A stretch of 64,000 nucleotides of DNA from Vulcanimicrobiota bacterium (GCA_013290125.1 JABCYQ010000012.1:18146-82145); one strand, 5' to 3'; shown: positions 1 to 9,074, counted from the stretch's first letter. The notes: a model not told the origin generated them from the letters alone. A program made the numbers and translations.

Positions 1-166
1 CGCGCGTCGGATTGACCGTGCGCGAATAGTCGTAACCCTTGTGCACGCCCGGCGCGGACTGCGTGTACGTGGACGTCTGGAAGATCGGCACGATCGTGGC
101 GCCGGTGATCGGCTCCGCATCCTGTCCGACGTGAATGGCTTTGGTCGCGAATTCCATGCGTCCCAT
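1..166 (-). CDS. Cystathionine gamma-lyase/synthase family protein, N-terminus only (partial)
   Basis: The reading frame runs off the left edge of the window, so only about 55 N-terminal residues are visible. They include FATKAIHVGQ, PIFQTSTY and GYDYSRTVNPTR, which match the start of the Cys/Met-metabolism PLP enzymes (cystathionine gamma-synthase, gamma-lyase). The start is ATG at 166 or an in-frame ATG at 157. An AGAGG lies 3 bases before the first and 12 before the second, so spacing does not decide; homologues usually begin at the MEFATKAI position (157). It sits 7 bases behind a cystathionine beta-synthase gene, which favours the lyase role in reverse transsulfuration (cystathionine to cysteine). 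The catalytic lysine lies outside the window. Confidence 0.85.
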   Translation of the reverse strand, partial: MGRMEFATKAIHVGQDAEPITGATIVPIFQTSTYTQSAPGVHKGYDYSRTVNPTR

Positions 167-173
167 CGTCCTC

Positions 174-1574
174 TTAGGTGGCGGACAGGTAGTTGATGAT
201 GTCCATCTTCGTGATCACACCGACCGGAGTGCCCAGCTTTGCGACCAGCACTGCGGCGTGGCCGAGCGAAAGCTGCTTGTACGCGTGTTCGACCGGCTCG
301 CGATCGTCGAGCACCGCGAACGGTCGGCCCATCACATCCCGCACTTCGCTGTGCACGACGTCGGCCTTGTCGTAGACCATCTGCATGACCGAAACTTCGT
401 TCACCGAGCCGACGATCTCGGGCCCATCGACTACGGGGATCTGCGAGATCTGATACTCGCGCATGAGTTCGACCGCGCGCTTGACGGAGTCGGTGGGCGA
501 GAGCGTGATCAGTTGCGGAATCGGTCCCTTGGCGCGAAGCACCATGCCGATGGTCGCAGCGCGACCCTCTTCGCCGATGAATCCGTTCGCGCGCATCCAC
601 TCGTCGTTGAAGATCTTCGACATATACCCACGCCCGCTGTCCGGCAGCAGCACGACCATGACCGCGTCCGCCGGCAGTTCGTGTGCGACGCGCTGCGCGG
701 CGACTGCTGCCGTGCCCGACGAACCGCCGACCAAAAGGCCCTCCTCGCGACAGATGCGCCGCGCCATCAAGAACGAATCTTTGTCCGAGACGCGCTCCAT
801 GCGGTCGATGGCTTTGAGGTCCACGGTCGCCGGAAGAAAATCTTCGCCGATACCTTCGACTTTGTACGATTTCGCGGTGTCGCCGGAATAGATCGACCCT
901 TCCGGATCCGCGCCGACCACCACGACTTTTGGATTCATTTTCTTCAAGTAGTGCGCTATCCCAGAGATCGTGCCGCCGGTGCCGACACCGCCGACGTAGT
1001 GCGTGATCTTGCCCGACGTCTGCTCCCAGATCTCGGGCCCGGTCGACTCTTCGTGCGCTCGCGGATTCACAAGATTGGCGAATTGATTGGGCTGGAACGC
1101 ACCCGGTATCTCAGCGGCAAGTTTCGCCGACACGCCATAGTACGATTCCGGACTGCTCGCCGGCGCCTTAGTCGGTGTGATGACCACTTCCGCGCCGTAC
1201 GCCTTCAACAGAGAGACTTTCTCGTCGCTCACCTTGTCGGGCATGACGAGGATGCAGCGGTATCCCTTGATCGCGGCGACCATGGCCAAGGCAGAGCCGG
1301 TGTTGCCCGACGTGGCTTCCACGATCGTGCCCCCGGGGCGAAGCAAGCCGCGCTCTTCAGCATCGCGCACCATCGCGAGCGACGGCCGATCTTTCACCGA
1401 ACCGCCGGGATTGACGTACTCGATCTTGGCCAGCACCGTGCATTTCGGACCGTCCATCACGCGCCGGAGTTTGACGAGCGGCGTCCGCCCGACGACGTCG
1501 AGCGCCGAGTCGTAGTAGCGCATCCCGTCTGCGCGCATAGGTCCGAGCGGTGACTGCATCGGTTCGGTCTTCAC
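174..1574 (-). CDS. Cystathionine beta-synthase with C-terminal CBS domain pair
   Basis: A 466-residue PLP enzyme of fold type II that condenses serine with homocysteine. The PLP lysine is K61 in NPGGSVKDRP, and the phosphate-cup motif EATSGNTGSA follows. Two CBS domains occupy about residues 345-400 and 405-463, giving the classic cystathionine beta-synthase layout rather than that of plain cysteine synthase (about 310 residues). The start is GTG, supported by GAGG eight bases upstream. The gene begins 10 bases after the preceding ABC ATPase gene and ends 7 bases before the cystathionine gamma-lyase-like gene, so the two transsulfuration genes probably form one unit. They may be read through from the phosphate cluster upstream. 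O-acetylserine-dependent activity is possible and cannot be excluded. Confidence 0.9.
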   Translation of the reverse strand: MKTEPMQSPLGPMRADGMRYYDSALDVVGRTPLVKLRRVMDGPKCTVLAKIEYVNPGGSVKDRPSLAMVRDAEERGLLRPGGTIVEATSGNTGSALAMVAAIKGYRCILVMPDKVSDEKVSLLKAYGAEVVITPTKAPASSPESYYGVSAKLAAEIPGAFQPNQFANLVNPRAHEESTGPEIWEQTSGKITHYVGGVGTGGTISGIAHYLKKMNPKVVVVGADPEGSIYSGDTAKSYKVEGIGEDFLPATVDLKAIDRMERVSDKDSFLMARRICREEGLLVGGSSGTAAVAAQRVAHELPADAVMVVLLPDSGRGYMSKIFNDEWMRANGFIGEEGRAATIGMVLRAKGPIPQLITLSPTDSVKRAVELMREYQISQIPVVDGPEIVGSVNEVSVMQMVYDKADVVHSEVRDVMGRPFAVLDDREPVEHAYKQLSLGHAAVLVAKLGTPVGVITKMDIINYLSAT

Positions 1575-1584
1575 GAAACGTCCC

Positions 1585-2364
1585 TCAATCTATGCGGCCT
1601 GCGAGAAAGTCTTCGGTGCGCGCGTCCGACGGACGGCTGAACAACGACGGCGTGTCGCCGATCTCCACCACCTCGCCGCGCGCCAGATAGCACGTGACGT
1701 CCGAGAGCCGCGCGGCCTGCTGCAAGTTGTTCGTCGCGACGAGCAGCGTGCACTCGCGCCGCAGCCGGCTCAAGACGTCCTCGAGCACTTGCGTCGCGAC
1801 GGGGTCGAGTCCGGCAGCGGGTTCGTCCAGCAGCAACGCTTCCGGTTCCAACGCGATCGCGCGAGCGATGCAGATGCGCTGGCGCGTCTCGTGGGGAAAG
1901 CTCTCAGGCTTCTTCTTCGGCCGGGCGCCGAGCGGTTCCCAGAGCAAGACGCGGCGCATCGCGCGCTCGTACGCCTCGTCGAGAGCGCGCTCGCTTTGGA
2001 CCCCCATCGCGCGCAATCCGAATACGACGTTTTCGAAGACGGACATCGGCAAGAGCGCGGGTGTGGGGAAGACCAAGCCGAGCCGGCGCCGCACGCGCGC
2101 GACGTCGGCAGAAGCGCTGAGGATCTCTTCGCCGTCGAGGATCACGCTGCCGGCGACGCGCCAGAGCGGATCCAATTCGAGCAGGCGGCACAAGGCGCGA
2201 AGAAGGACCGACTTACCCGAACCGGCGGCACCGATGAACGAGAGCGATGTGGCCGCCGGCAGTGAGAACGAGACGCCGCGCAAAACCTCGACGTTTTCGC
2301 GCGAAACCCGGAGGTCCGCGACCGCCAGCTTCGGCTCGAGTCCGGCCGATCGCATCGCACTCAT
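1585..2364 (-). CDS. Degenerate PstB-like ABC ATPase of a second Pst-like system
   Basis: A 259-residue protein aligning end to end with PstB but altered in the ATPase machinery. Walker A (GAAGSGKS, residues 45-52) and Walker B (LLLDE, about 177-181) are intact. The Q-loop glutamine is proline (LVFPTPALLP, P100; the canonical PstB of this window has MVFQ). The LSGGQ signature is SFPHET (155-160). The switch histidine is asparagine (VATNNLQQ, N212, versus VTHNMQQ). These changes predict binding of ATP with poor or no hydrolysis. The start is ATG at 2364, overlapping the permease stop as ATGA; the longer open frame upstream is a shadow of that permease. No substrate-binding protein is encoded with this set. 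A regulatory role, or use of the neighbouring PstS, are inferences. Confidence 0.85.
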   Translation of the reverse strand: MSAMRSAGLEPKLAVADLRVSRENVEVLRGVSFSLPAATSLSFIGAAGSGKSVLLRALCRLLELDPLWRVAGSVILDGEEILSASADVARVRRRLGLVFPTPALLPMSVFENVVFGLRAMGVQSERALDEAYERAMRRVLLWEPLGARPKKKPESFPHETRQRICIARAIALEPEALLLDEPAAGLDPVATQVLEDVLSRLRRECTLLVATNNLQQAARLSDVTCYLARGEVVEIGDTPSLFSRPSDARTEDFLAGRID

Positions 2365-3062
2365 GCGCGGCTGAGCGATTCGTGCGGTTCGCCCTCGATC
2401 AGCCGCGAGGCCGCATGCATGGCGAGAACCAGCGCGACGAGCGCGATCGCTCGCCACGCGACGACCGGCGCATCGGGATCCGCAGCCGACGCGAAGAACT
2501 GGACGACGGCGAACGGGGCGTGCGGCGCCACGATATTCGTCAGCGCCGGTCCACCTGTGAACGCGCCGGCCACGCCCGCCAGGGCGACGACGATCGCGGC
2601 CGTTTCGACGCACATGCGAGCCGCAGTGCGAAGCGCCACGGCGCCGATGAGGCGCACCGAGCCGCGGATGTGCACGGCAAGCGCGATATAGCGGGGCGAC
2701 GCGCCGGCTGCTGCCGCTGCGTACAGCCGGCGGCGCGCATAGCGCGAGTTGAAGGTTTCGACAAGGGTAGCCGCCGCCGCCGGCAGACACGCGATGAAGA
2801 GCGCGAGGACCGTGATTCCGATGATGCTCGTGGCACCGCTCGCGGCGGCGATGACCGCCACCGCACACCCGGTCACGACGGGCGGCACGGCGCGCGCACT
2901 CCTACCCGCGGAACGCACGAGCGAGCTCGCCGCGCCCGCCGCTTCCGCCGCGACGGTGAGCGCGGCCATAAGCGCCACGATCATCGTGATGGGCAGTGCG
3001 ATCGCGACCGAGAACACCGTCGTCAACGCACCGTCGAACGCTCCCACGGGTAGGACGCTCAT
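2361..3062 (-). CDS. Diverged PstA-like ABC permease (second Pst-like system)
   Basis: A 233-residue, strongly hydrophobic protein with about five to six membrane segments, in the PstA position between a PstC-like and a PstB-like gene. It is shorter than the canonical PstA in this window (280). The cytoplasmic coupling loop is recognisable (RRRLYAAAAAGASPRYIAL), but the Leu-Pro that normally closes the EAA motif is replaced by HIRGS. The start is ATG at 3062 giving an ATGA overlap with the upstream permease; an ATG two codons earlier (3068) is possible. Identification rests mainly on context and hydrophobicity, because sequence identity to PstA is low by eye. Confidence 0.75.
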   Translation of the reverse strand: MSVLPVGAFDGALTTVFSVAIALPITMIVALMAALTVAAEAAGAASSLVRSAGRSARAVPPVVTGCAVAVIAAASGATSIIGITVLALFIACLPAAAATLVETFNSRYARRRLYAAAAAGASPRYIALAVHIRGSVRLIGAVALRTAARMCVETAAIVVALAGVAGAFTGGPALTNIVAPHAPFAVVQFFASAADPDAPVVAWRAIALVALVLAMHAASRLIEGEPHESLSRA

Positions 3063-3883
3063 GTCCATGCGATCCGCCGATCGAAGCGATTCGCGACGAG
3101 CACCGCGACGAATCCGAACGAAGTCAGCACGAGTCCGGCGGCCGCCGCCTGGCCAAGCAACAGAAGATCGCCGGACGAACCGGCAGCAGCCGCGCCGGTA
3201 AGACTGGTTCCGAGCGCTACGCCGGCGAGCGGCCACTGAAAGAACGCGCCCGCGATGAAGACGAGCGTAACCGCGGTAGCTTCGCCCGCGGCCCGCGCAA
3301 AGCCCATCGCGATCGCCGCCCAAAGAGTCCGCTCGACCAGCGGAACGAGAACTTGAAACGCCACTTGCACTCGACTCGCTCCTGACGCCGCGGCGGCGGC
3401 ACGTATCTCTTCCGGCACGCGGTCGAGCGCATGCAGCACCGCGGCGAACGACGGCGGAACGACGAGCACGGCTAGGACTGTGATAGCGGCGGCGACCAGC
3501 ACCCACGTCTGTGGCGGCGTTTTCGCCCCGAGCGAATATGTGGTCGGCATGATGATGAGCCAGGCAAGCCAGCCGAGCACGAGCGGCGGGACCGAACGGA
3601 GGACCGCGATGCACATCCGGACGACGCGAGCGAGACGCGGCTGGCCAAGCTCTGCGCTTGCAAATGCTAGCGCGGCTCCGAGCCCGCCGCCGACCGCGGC
3701 GGCGACCGCGGCGATGACGACCGTCATCGCGATCGGCGCGACGTAGGAGATGTCAGCGGGCCGGTCGCGCACTTCCATCGCGGCGTACGCGATGACTGCG
3801 ACGACCGACACCGGCGCGAAGACCACGAGCCACGCGCACAAGCGGCCCGACGTGATGATGAGCCGTTCCGCCAATCCGGTCAT
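3059..3883 (-). CDS. Diverged PstC-like ABC permease (second Pst-like system)
   Basis: A 274-residue multi-pass membrane protein. It keeps the outline of PstC: RSVPPLVLGW stands where PstC has VPSVVYG, the loop IRAAAAASGASRVQVAF ending in LVP where PstC has EAMLALGATKWEVL, and RAAGEATAV where PstC has GRALGEAMAV. It lacks the long N-terminal portion of the canonical PstC here (329 residues). It lies 57 bases downstream of the propeller-phosphoesterase gene and overlaps the PstA-like gene by 4 bases, so the three diverged genes form one unit inside the phosphate cluster. Confidence 0.8.
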   Translation of the reverse strand: MTGLAERLIITSGRLCAWLVVFAPVSVVAVIAYAAMEVRDRPADISYVAPIAMTVVIAAVAAAVGGGLGAALAFASAELGQPRLARVVRMCIAVLRSVPPLVLGWLAWLIIMPTTYSLGAKTPPQTWVLVAAAITVLAVLVVPPSFAAVLHALDRVPEEIRAAAAASGASRVQVAFQVLVPLVERTLWAAIAMGFARAAGEATAVTLVFIAGAFFQWPLAGVALGTSLTGAAAAGSSGDLLLLGQAAAAGLVLTSFGFVAVLVANRFDRRIAWT

Positions 3884-3940
3884 GCCGGTCGGCGTTCGGC
3901 GCGATTCCTCGGGGGACCCTTGTGCGCGCGCTGCCCGCTG

Positions 3941-6352
3941 CTAGCGCTTGCCTTCGGTTTCGCGGTCGTCACGCGTTTCGGCCACACGAACGAATCCGAG
4001 TTGACGCAAATACGCGAGATGGACCGCAAGCGAGGCATCACCTTTTATCGAGAGCCATTCCTGATCCGGTATCAGTGCCGAACCGGGGCCATCGAGCATG
4101 AAGGCCATGCTGGTCGCCTTCCCAGGATTCTTCGTCATCGGGATGTTCGCGGGAATCGTGGTGTAGGTCTCGACGTCGGGAGTCATCGAGAACGCGTCGA
4201 GCATCGGCGGGGCCGCCGCGTCGTTCATGTTCAGCGGATCGATGCCGAAGAGCACTTCTACCGTTCGCAGGATCGACGGGATGCTGTAGTGCGTGTGGTC
4301 GATGAAGCTCTTACGCACGTACGGGCCCATCACGAACGCCGGCTGACGGTGCGAGTCGACGTGATCGCCGCTGCCCTGCGGGTCGTCGGTCGTGACGAAG
4401 ACGATGGTATCGCGCCATTCGGGCATGTGCGACAGCCCGTCGATGATCCGGCCGAGCGCTTCATCGTTATTCGCGACGTAAGACGCCGGCGTGTAGAACC
4501 CCGACTTCGTTCCCGCGGTGTGATCGGTCGGAAGCGTGAGGTACGAGTACGCCGCGAGACCGTGCGCCTTCACGTCGGCGAGGAACAACTCCGCGCGATG
4601 CGTGTCGGAGACGGCGAAGTCGATGTGTGCGCCTGGGTACTCGCGGTCCGCGTTGGCGGCGAGCCCCGGGGCGATGTTCCCTCCGCGCACGACGGTCATC
4701 TGCTCGCCGTACACGCGATACGAAAGACCCTTGCGCTGGAAACCGTCGATCAACTCGCCTTTGGGACCGAATATAGCGCTGACATCGACGCGCGGTCCGC
4801 TTGGCAATTCGCTGCGATCTTTGTACCAGTCGAAGTTCATCGTGGCGACCGAAACGCGATCTTCACCCATCTCGGCGTACGGCCAGATCGAATAGGGGAC
4901 GCGCCGATCGGTCTTCAACGCCGGATCGTCGGGCGTGTGCGCGTTGCGCACGTGGTAGTCGTTGACCATGCCCTGCGTCGTCCACGAGTGTCCGTAGATG
5001 CTCGCCTGTCCGTTCCCCATGAAATCGTCGAAGAGCGTGTAGCGTTCGGCAAGCGCGTGCGCGTTTGGCGTGAAATGGCGGCCGTAGAGCAAGAGCGCGG
5101 GATCCGCGTTTGCCGTCGGCTCGTCGCCGAACTCTTCATCGAAATGTTTGTTCTCGCGCACGATGAACAGCACGTGTTTGATCGGCGGCAGTTGGTCGGT
5201 CGTTGGCTGCGCGACCGCGAAATGGTTGTCAGCGGCCACTTGCGCCGTCCATTCCGGAAGGCGAGCGGGCTCGAAGACCAGATGTTGGAGGAAGCCGGTA
5301 TACCAGCCGTTCCATTCAGAGCCGGGGTCGGCTTGCGTGCCGAGCCCCTGAGCGCTCACGATCCAGAGCTGCTGCTTGGGGCGCGGATCGTCGTCGATGG
5401 TCGACGACGTCTTCGAGATCACCGCCATCGGATACCAGCCGGTCGGAATTCTGCCGAGCAACTGGCCGCTCGCGCGGTCCAACACGGCGACGTCGTCGAA
5501 TCCCGACTCCGCGACGAAGAGATCGTGCCCATCGGCAGAGACCGCCATCCCCGATGGAGTCTGACCGGTCGACGGCAGCGGCGAAAGTGAGAGGTCGAAG
5601 CGCCTTGTCACGGCGAGCGTCGGGAGACCGATCTCCGCGACATCGGAACCGTCGGCGTTGGCCACAAACGCGCTCTGCCCGGCGATGAGCAACGCGGTGG
5701 GGTGCGCGCCTGTCTGGATGCGCACGGGCGTTGCGGCGCCGCCGGACCAGACGTCGATGTGGTCGCTATCGTAGAGCGTGGCGATGATGCGGCCGCCGCT
5801 CATGCCTACGGAAAACGGCTGACCGCTTGCGTTCAGATGCCCGAGCTCTGCTCCGCTCGTGTCACTGACCACATCCACTTCTTGGAGCGCGGTGCGGGCG
5901 ACGATGATGCGGTGTGTCGCAGGATCTTCGACGATGCCGTTGAGCAGCCCGCCGATATGCAGATCGGCCCGTTTGGTGAACGCTGGTCCGTCGACGGAAG
6001 CCGCCGAGTCGTAGCGATAGCGCGAGATCATTCCGGTGAAGCCGCGCGTGACGTACAATCCGTCGTTCGTCCAGGTCATGCCCGACGCGAACGGTGCGGC
6101 AAGGCGGTCGACTTGCCTTGCGTCTTCACCGGTCGCGATGACGTCGATGGCGTTCCCATCTTGCGAGAGCACGGCGATCCACTGTCCGTCCGGCGACATG
6201 GCGGCCGACGTGGCGAAGCCTTCGACCGGAATGGTGAAACCGGTCGGCGTGACCGAGCGGCCGTCGGGGAGCAACCCGAACGCCTTCGCGGCGGAGCCGG
6301 ACGCTACGAATGCCGCGGCAAGCGCGACAATGGCGAACACACGCATCTTCAC
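3941..6352 (-). CDS. Exported beta-propeller / phosphoesterase fusion protein
   Basis: About 803 residues. An N-terminal signal peptide (MRVFAIVALAAAFVASGSAA) is followed by a YVTN/YncE-type beta-propeller (about 30-350) with recurring blade motifs such as SPDGQWIAVLS and SADGHDLFVAE. Then comes a phosphoesterase domain of the AcpA/phospholipase C type (about 390-760) with the metal-binding start IVRENKHFDEEFGD and a late TDDPQGSGDHVDSHRQ. It probably releases phosphate from organic phosphates outside the inner membrane. The start is GTG at 6352, with AGGAG ten bases upstream; ATG at 6346 and TTG at 6385 are alternatives. Its position directly after pstB and before the second Pst-like set strongly suggests phosphate-starvation control. 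The exact substrate cannot be read from sequence. Confidence 0.85.
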   Translation of the reverse strand: MKMRVFAIVALAAAFVASGSAAKAFGLLPDGRSVTPTGFTIPVEGFATSAAMSPDGQWIAVLSQDGNAIDVIATGEDARQVDRLAAPFASGMTWTNDGLYVTRGFTGMISRYRYDSAASVDGPAFTKRADLHIGGLLNGIVEDPATHRIIVARTALQEVDVVSDTSGAELGHLNASGQPFSVGMSGGRIIATLYDSDHIDVWSGGAATPVRIQTGAHPTALLIAGQSAFVANADGSDVAEIGLPTLAVTRRFDLSLSPLPSTGQTPSGMAVSADGHDLFVAESGFDDVAVLDRASGQLLGRIPTGWYPMAVISKTSSTIDDDPRPKQQLWIVSAQGLGTQADPGSEWNGWYTGFLQHLVFEPARLPEWTAQVAADNHFAVAQPTTDQLPPIKHVLFIVRENKHFDEEFGDEPTANADPALLLYGRHFTPNAHALAERYTLFDDFMGNGQASIYGHSWTTQGMVNDYHVRNAHTPDDPALKTDRRVPYSIWPYAEMGEDRVSVATMNFDWYKDRSELPSGPRVDVSAIFGPKGELIDGFQRKGLSYRVYGEQMTVVRGGNIAPGLAANADREYPGAHIDFAVSDTHRAELFLADVKAHGLAAYSYLTLPTDHTAGTKSGFYTPASYVANNDEALGRIIDGLSHMPEWRDTIVFVTTDDPQGSGDHVDSHRQPAFVMGPYVRKSFIDHTHYSIPSILRTVEVLFGIDPLNMNDAAAPPMLDAFSMTPDVETYTTIPANIPMTKNPGKATSMAFMLDGPGSALIPDQEWLSIKGDASLAVHLAYLRQLGFVRVAETRDDRETEGKR

Positions 6353-6381
6353 GATCGAGTCTCTCCTCTTCAAATTGGGCG

Positions 6382-7158
6382 TCAACCGAATCGTCCGGTT
6401 ATATAGTCTTCCGTCCGCGGATCTTTGGGCGTCGTGAAGATCGACGACGAATCGCCGAACTCCACCAGTTCGCCCGGGGTCGCTTCGCCGGCGAGCATGA
6501 AACCGGTGTAGTCCGAACAGCGTGCGGCCTGCTGCATGTTGTGCGTGACGATGACGATGGTGTACGTCTTCTTGAGATCGCGCATCAGCTCTTCGATCTT
6601 CATCGTCGAGATCGGATCGAGGGCAGACGCCGGCTCATCCATCAACAGCACTTCCGGTTCGACGGCGAGCGCACGCGCGATGCAGAGCCGCTGTTGCTGG
6701 CCCCCCGAAAGCGACGTGCCGGATTGATTGAGTTTGTCTTTCACTTCATCCCAAAGCGCGGCCTGACGCAGACTCTTCTCCGCGATCGCGTCGAGCGCGC
6801 TGCGTTGCGTCACCTCGCCTGCGAGGCGCACGCCTGCGACGACGTTCTCTTTGATCGTCATCGTGGGAAACGGATTTGCGCGCTGAAAGACCATGCCGAT
6901 GCGGCGGCGTAACGCCGTCGGATCCACGCCGGGATCGTAGAGATTCTCTCCGTCTAGCACGACTTGCCCTTCGACTCGCGTGTTCGCGATGACCTCATGC
7001 ATGCGGTTCAGGCAGCGCAAGAGCGTGGATTTTCCACAGCCCGACGGACCGATGAGCGCCGTGATGGCGTTCTTCTCGAAATTGATCGTGATGTCGCGGA
7101 CGGCCATATGCTTGCCGTAGTACGCGTTGAGCGACTGCGTGCGAAGGTCGACCGTCAT
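6382..7158 (-). CDS. pstB: Phosphate ABC transporter ATP-binding protein PstB
   Basis: A 258-residue canonical PstB. Walker A is GPSGCGKS (37-44), the Q-loop is [10 protein letters not shown] with Q92, the signature is LSGGQQQR (150-157), Walker B is LLMDEP (171-176) and the switch histidine is H206 in VTHNMQQAA. It energises phosphate import with PstS, PstC and PstA. The start is ATG at 7158, preceded by GAGG; codons further upstream in the open frame fall inside the pstA 3' end and resemble nothing. It lies 22 bases after pstA. The intact motifs are a useful contrast with the degenerate paralogue at 1585-2364. Confidence 0.97.
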   Translation of the reverse strand: MTVDLRTQSLNAYYGKHMAVRDITINFEKNAITALIGPSGCGKSTLLRCLNRMHEVIANTRVEGQVVLDGENLYDPGVDPTALRRRIGMVFQRANPFPTMTIKENVVAGVRLAGEVTQRSALDAIAEKSLRQAALWDEVKDKLNQSGTSLSGGQQQRLCIARALAVEPEVLLMDEPASALDPISTMKIEELMRDLKKTYTIVIVTHNMQQAARCSDYTGFMLAGEATPGELVEFGDSSSIFTTPKDPRTEDYITGRFG

Positions 7159-7180
7159 GCGGCCTCGATGCTTGGCCGGC

Positions 7181-8023
7181 TCATCTGACGGGCATCCGCG
7201 ATGGCAGCGCGAGCCGCGCCGCAAGATTCAAAAGAAAGACGAAGATGATCAACACGAGCGCGCCGCCCCACGCGAATTGCTGCCAATCTTTATATGGCGA
7301 AATCGCGTAATTGAAGATGATGAGCGGTAGTGCCGCCGTCGGTGAGTTGATGCCTCGGCCCCAGAACAGACTGCCGAAAGCGGTGAAGAGCAGCGGTGCG
7401 GACTCTCCCGCCACGCGCGCGATTGCGAGCAGCGTTCCCGTGACGATGCCGGCTCGAGCGCACGGTAGCGTCACGAGCAGCACGGCTTTCCACGAGGGGA
7501 TGCCGAGCGCGAGCGCCCCTTCGCGGATCGAGTGCGGAACCAACCGCACCGCTTCTTCGGTCGTGCGGACGATGATCGGCAGCATGATGATGGCGAGCGC
7601 CACCGACGCGGAGAGCGCCGAAAAATGTCTGCTCGGCAGCACGACGAGTGCGTATGCGAAGACGCCGATCGCGATCGAGGGTACGCCGGTCAGCACGTCG
7701 CTCAAGAAACGCACTGCGGTGGCGGTCTTCCCGCGGCCATACAGAGCGAGATAGATCCCGGCAAGGATGCCGATAGGAATCGCTGCGAGCGATGCCATCG
7801 CGATGACAAGCGCCGAGCCCGCGATCGCATTTGCGATTCCGCCGCCGGAAATGCCGATCGGCGCTGGCAGTCGCGTGAAGAACGAGGGCGTCAACGCTCC
7901 GGCGCCATTCTGGACGACGTAGAAGATGACGGCGGCGAGAACGCCTGCGGCGAGCAGGGTGCACAATCCGGCGACGACGACCATGAATCCGCTGTACGCG
8001 CGGCGCAGCGCAAGATTGGTCAT
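7181..8023 (-). CDS. pstA: Phosphate ABC transporter permease PstA
   Basis: 280 residues with about six membrane segments. It shows the PstA hallmarks [24 protein letters not shown], the coupling loop [14 protein letters not shown] ending in TLP, and [13 protein letters not shown]. It forms the channel for phosphate with PstC. The start overlaps the pstC stop by four bases (ATGA), indicating translational coupling. Confidence 0.96.
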   Translation of the reverse strand: MTNLALRRAYSGFMVVVAGLCTLLAAGVLAAVIFYVVQNGAGALTPSFFTRLPAPIGISGGGIANAIAGSALVIAMASLAAIPIGILAGIYLALYGRGKTATAVRFLSDVLTGVPSIAIGVFAYALVVLPSRHFSALSASVALAIIMLPIIVRTTEEAVRLVPHSIREGALALGIPSWKAVLLVTLPCARAGIVTGTLLAIARVAGESAPLLFTAFGSLFWGRGINSPTAALPLIIFNYAISPYKDWQQFAWGGALVLIIFVFLLNLAARLALPSRMPVR

Positions 8024-9009
8024 CGGGTGCGCGATCGCGAGCCGCTCGCGACTCCCCAGACCAATGTGCGAGCGATGACGTTGACCACGAGGCTCACGAC
8101 GAAGAGCAGTAGGCCGATCTCGATCAGCATCGCCACGTACTGACTGCCCGTCGCTTCCGTGAATTCATTTGCAAGAACGCTGGCCATCGAATATCCGGGG
8201 GCGAATAGCGAGGCTGCGATGGCTGGCTTGTTGCCGATGACCATCACGACAGCCATGGCTTCGCCGAGCGCGCGGCCCAGGGCGAGCACGAGTGCGCCTA
8301 TGACGCCGGAGCGCGCATATGGAATGACTGCTTTGGCGAGCACTTCCCATTTTGTCGCCCCGAGCGCAAGCATCGCTTCGCGCTGCTCGTTCGGGACCGC
8401 AAGAAATACGTCGCGGGATATCGCCGCGACCGTCGGCAGGACCATGATCGAGAGCAAGACGCCGGCCGCGAGCATGCCGACACCGTAGAACGGACCTTGG
8501 AACAGCGGCAAGAATCCCAGCGTTTTGTTCAAGAACGGCTCGACCATCGTGCGCATGATCGGCGCGAGCACGAACAAGCCCCAAAGACCGTAGACCACGC
8601 TCGGCACTGCCGCGAGCAACTCCACGAGCATGCCGAGCGGACCGGCGAGCCGGCGCGACGCGAGTTCCGCCAGATAGAGAGCGCAAGCGACGCCGATCGG
8701 ACCGGCGATCGCGAGCGCGATAGCCGACGTCACGAGCGTGCCGAACACAAACGAGAGCACGCCGTACTTGCCGTTGGTCGGATCCCACGCCGTGCTGATG
8801 ATCGACGAGAGCGGAACCGTTTTGATCGCGGGCAGCGACGCGAGGAGCAAGACGATGAAGAGGCCGGCGACGACGAGCAGCACGAGCCACGCTGCTCCGG
8901 TCACGGTCGCAAGGAATGCGCGATCGCCGACGGGCGAAATCGCGCGTCGCAATCGCGTTGACGTTAGGCTCAAGCCGGCGGTTGCGATGTCGACGGTTTG
9001 CTGCGACAC
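8020..9009 (-). CDS. pstC: Phosphate ABC transporter permease PstC
   Basis: 329 residues, multi-pass. Diagnostic stretches are FGTLVTSAIALAIAGPIGV, VPSVVYGLWG, the coupling loop EAMLALGATKWEVL and GRALGEAMAVVMVIGN. The start is GTG at 9009. It is separated from pstS by 85 bases that contain a long hairpin, while everything downstream (pstA, pstB) is tightly coupled. Confidence 0.96.
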   Translation of the reverse strand: MSQQTVDIATAGLSLTSTRLRRAISPVGDRAFLATVTGAAWLVLLVVAGLFIVLLLASLPAIKTVPLSSIISTAWDPTNGKYGVLSFVFGTLVTSAIALAIAGPIGVACALYLAELASRRLAGPLGMLVELLAAVPSVVYGLWGLFVLAPIMRTMVEPFLNKTLGFLPLFQGPFYGVGMLAAGVLLSIMVLPTVAAISRDVFLAVPNEQREAMLALGATKWEVLAKAVIPYARSGVIGALVLALGRALGEAMAVVMVIGNKPAIAASLFAPGYSMASVLANEFTEATGSQYVAMLIEIGLLLFVVSLVVNVIARTLVWGVASGSRSRTR

Positions 9010-9034
9010 GACGCTCTCTGGGCGGATGACGAAG

Positions 9035-9074
9035 GCGATGCGGAACTCAGGTTTGTCGCCTGCTGCCGCACCGC
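9035..9074 (-). promoter_or_regulatory. Hairpin in the pstS-pstC gap, possible attenuator or mRNA processing/stability element
   Basis: On the minus strand GCGGTGCGG pairs with CCGCATCGC over nine positions (one G-U). The loop contains a second stem CAGG/CCTG. There is no U-tract, so it is not a standard terminator. Hairpins after a binding-protein gene commonly raise its level over that of the permeases; that role is inferred here. Confidence 0.5.

Noticed and set aside
135..1553. Plus-strand open frame of 472 codons
   Set aside because: It is entirely antisense to cystathionine beta-synthase, Arg/His/Asp-rich in the way GC-rich antisense frames are, and resembles no family.
3920..5590. Plus-strand open frame of 556 codons
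   Set aside because: Antisense to the propeller-phosphoesterase gene, whose domains and signal peptide are clear; the composition is typical of a shadow frame.
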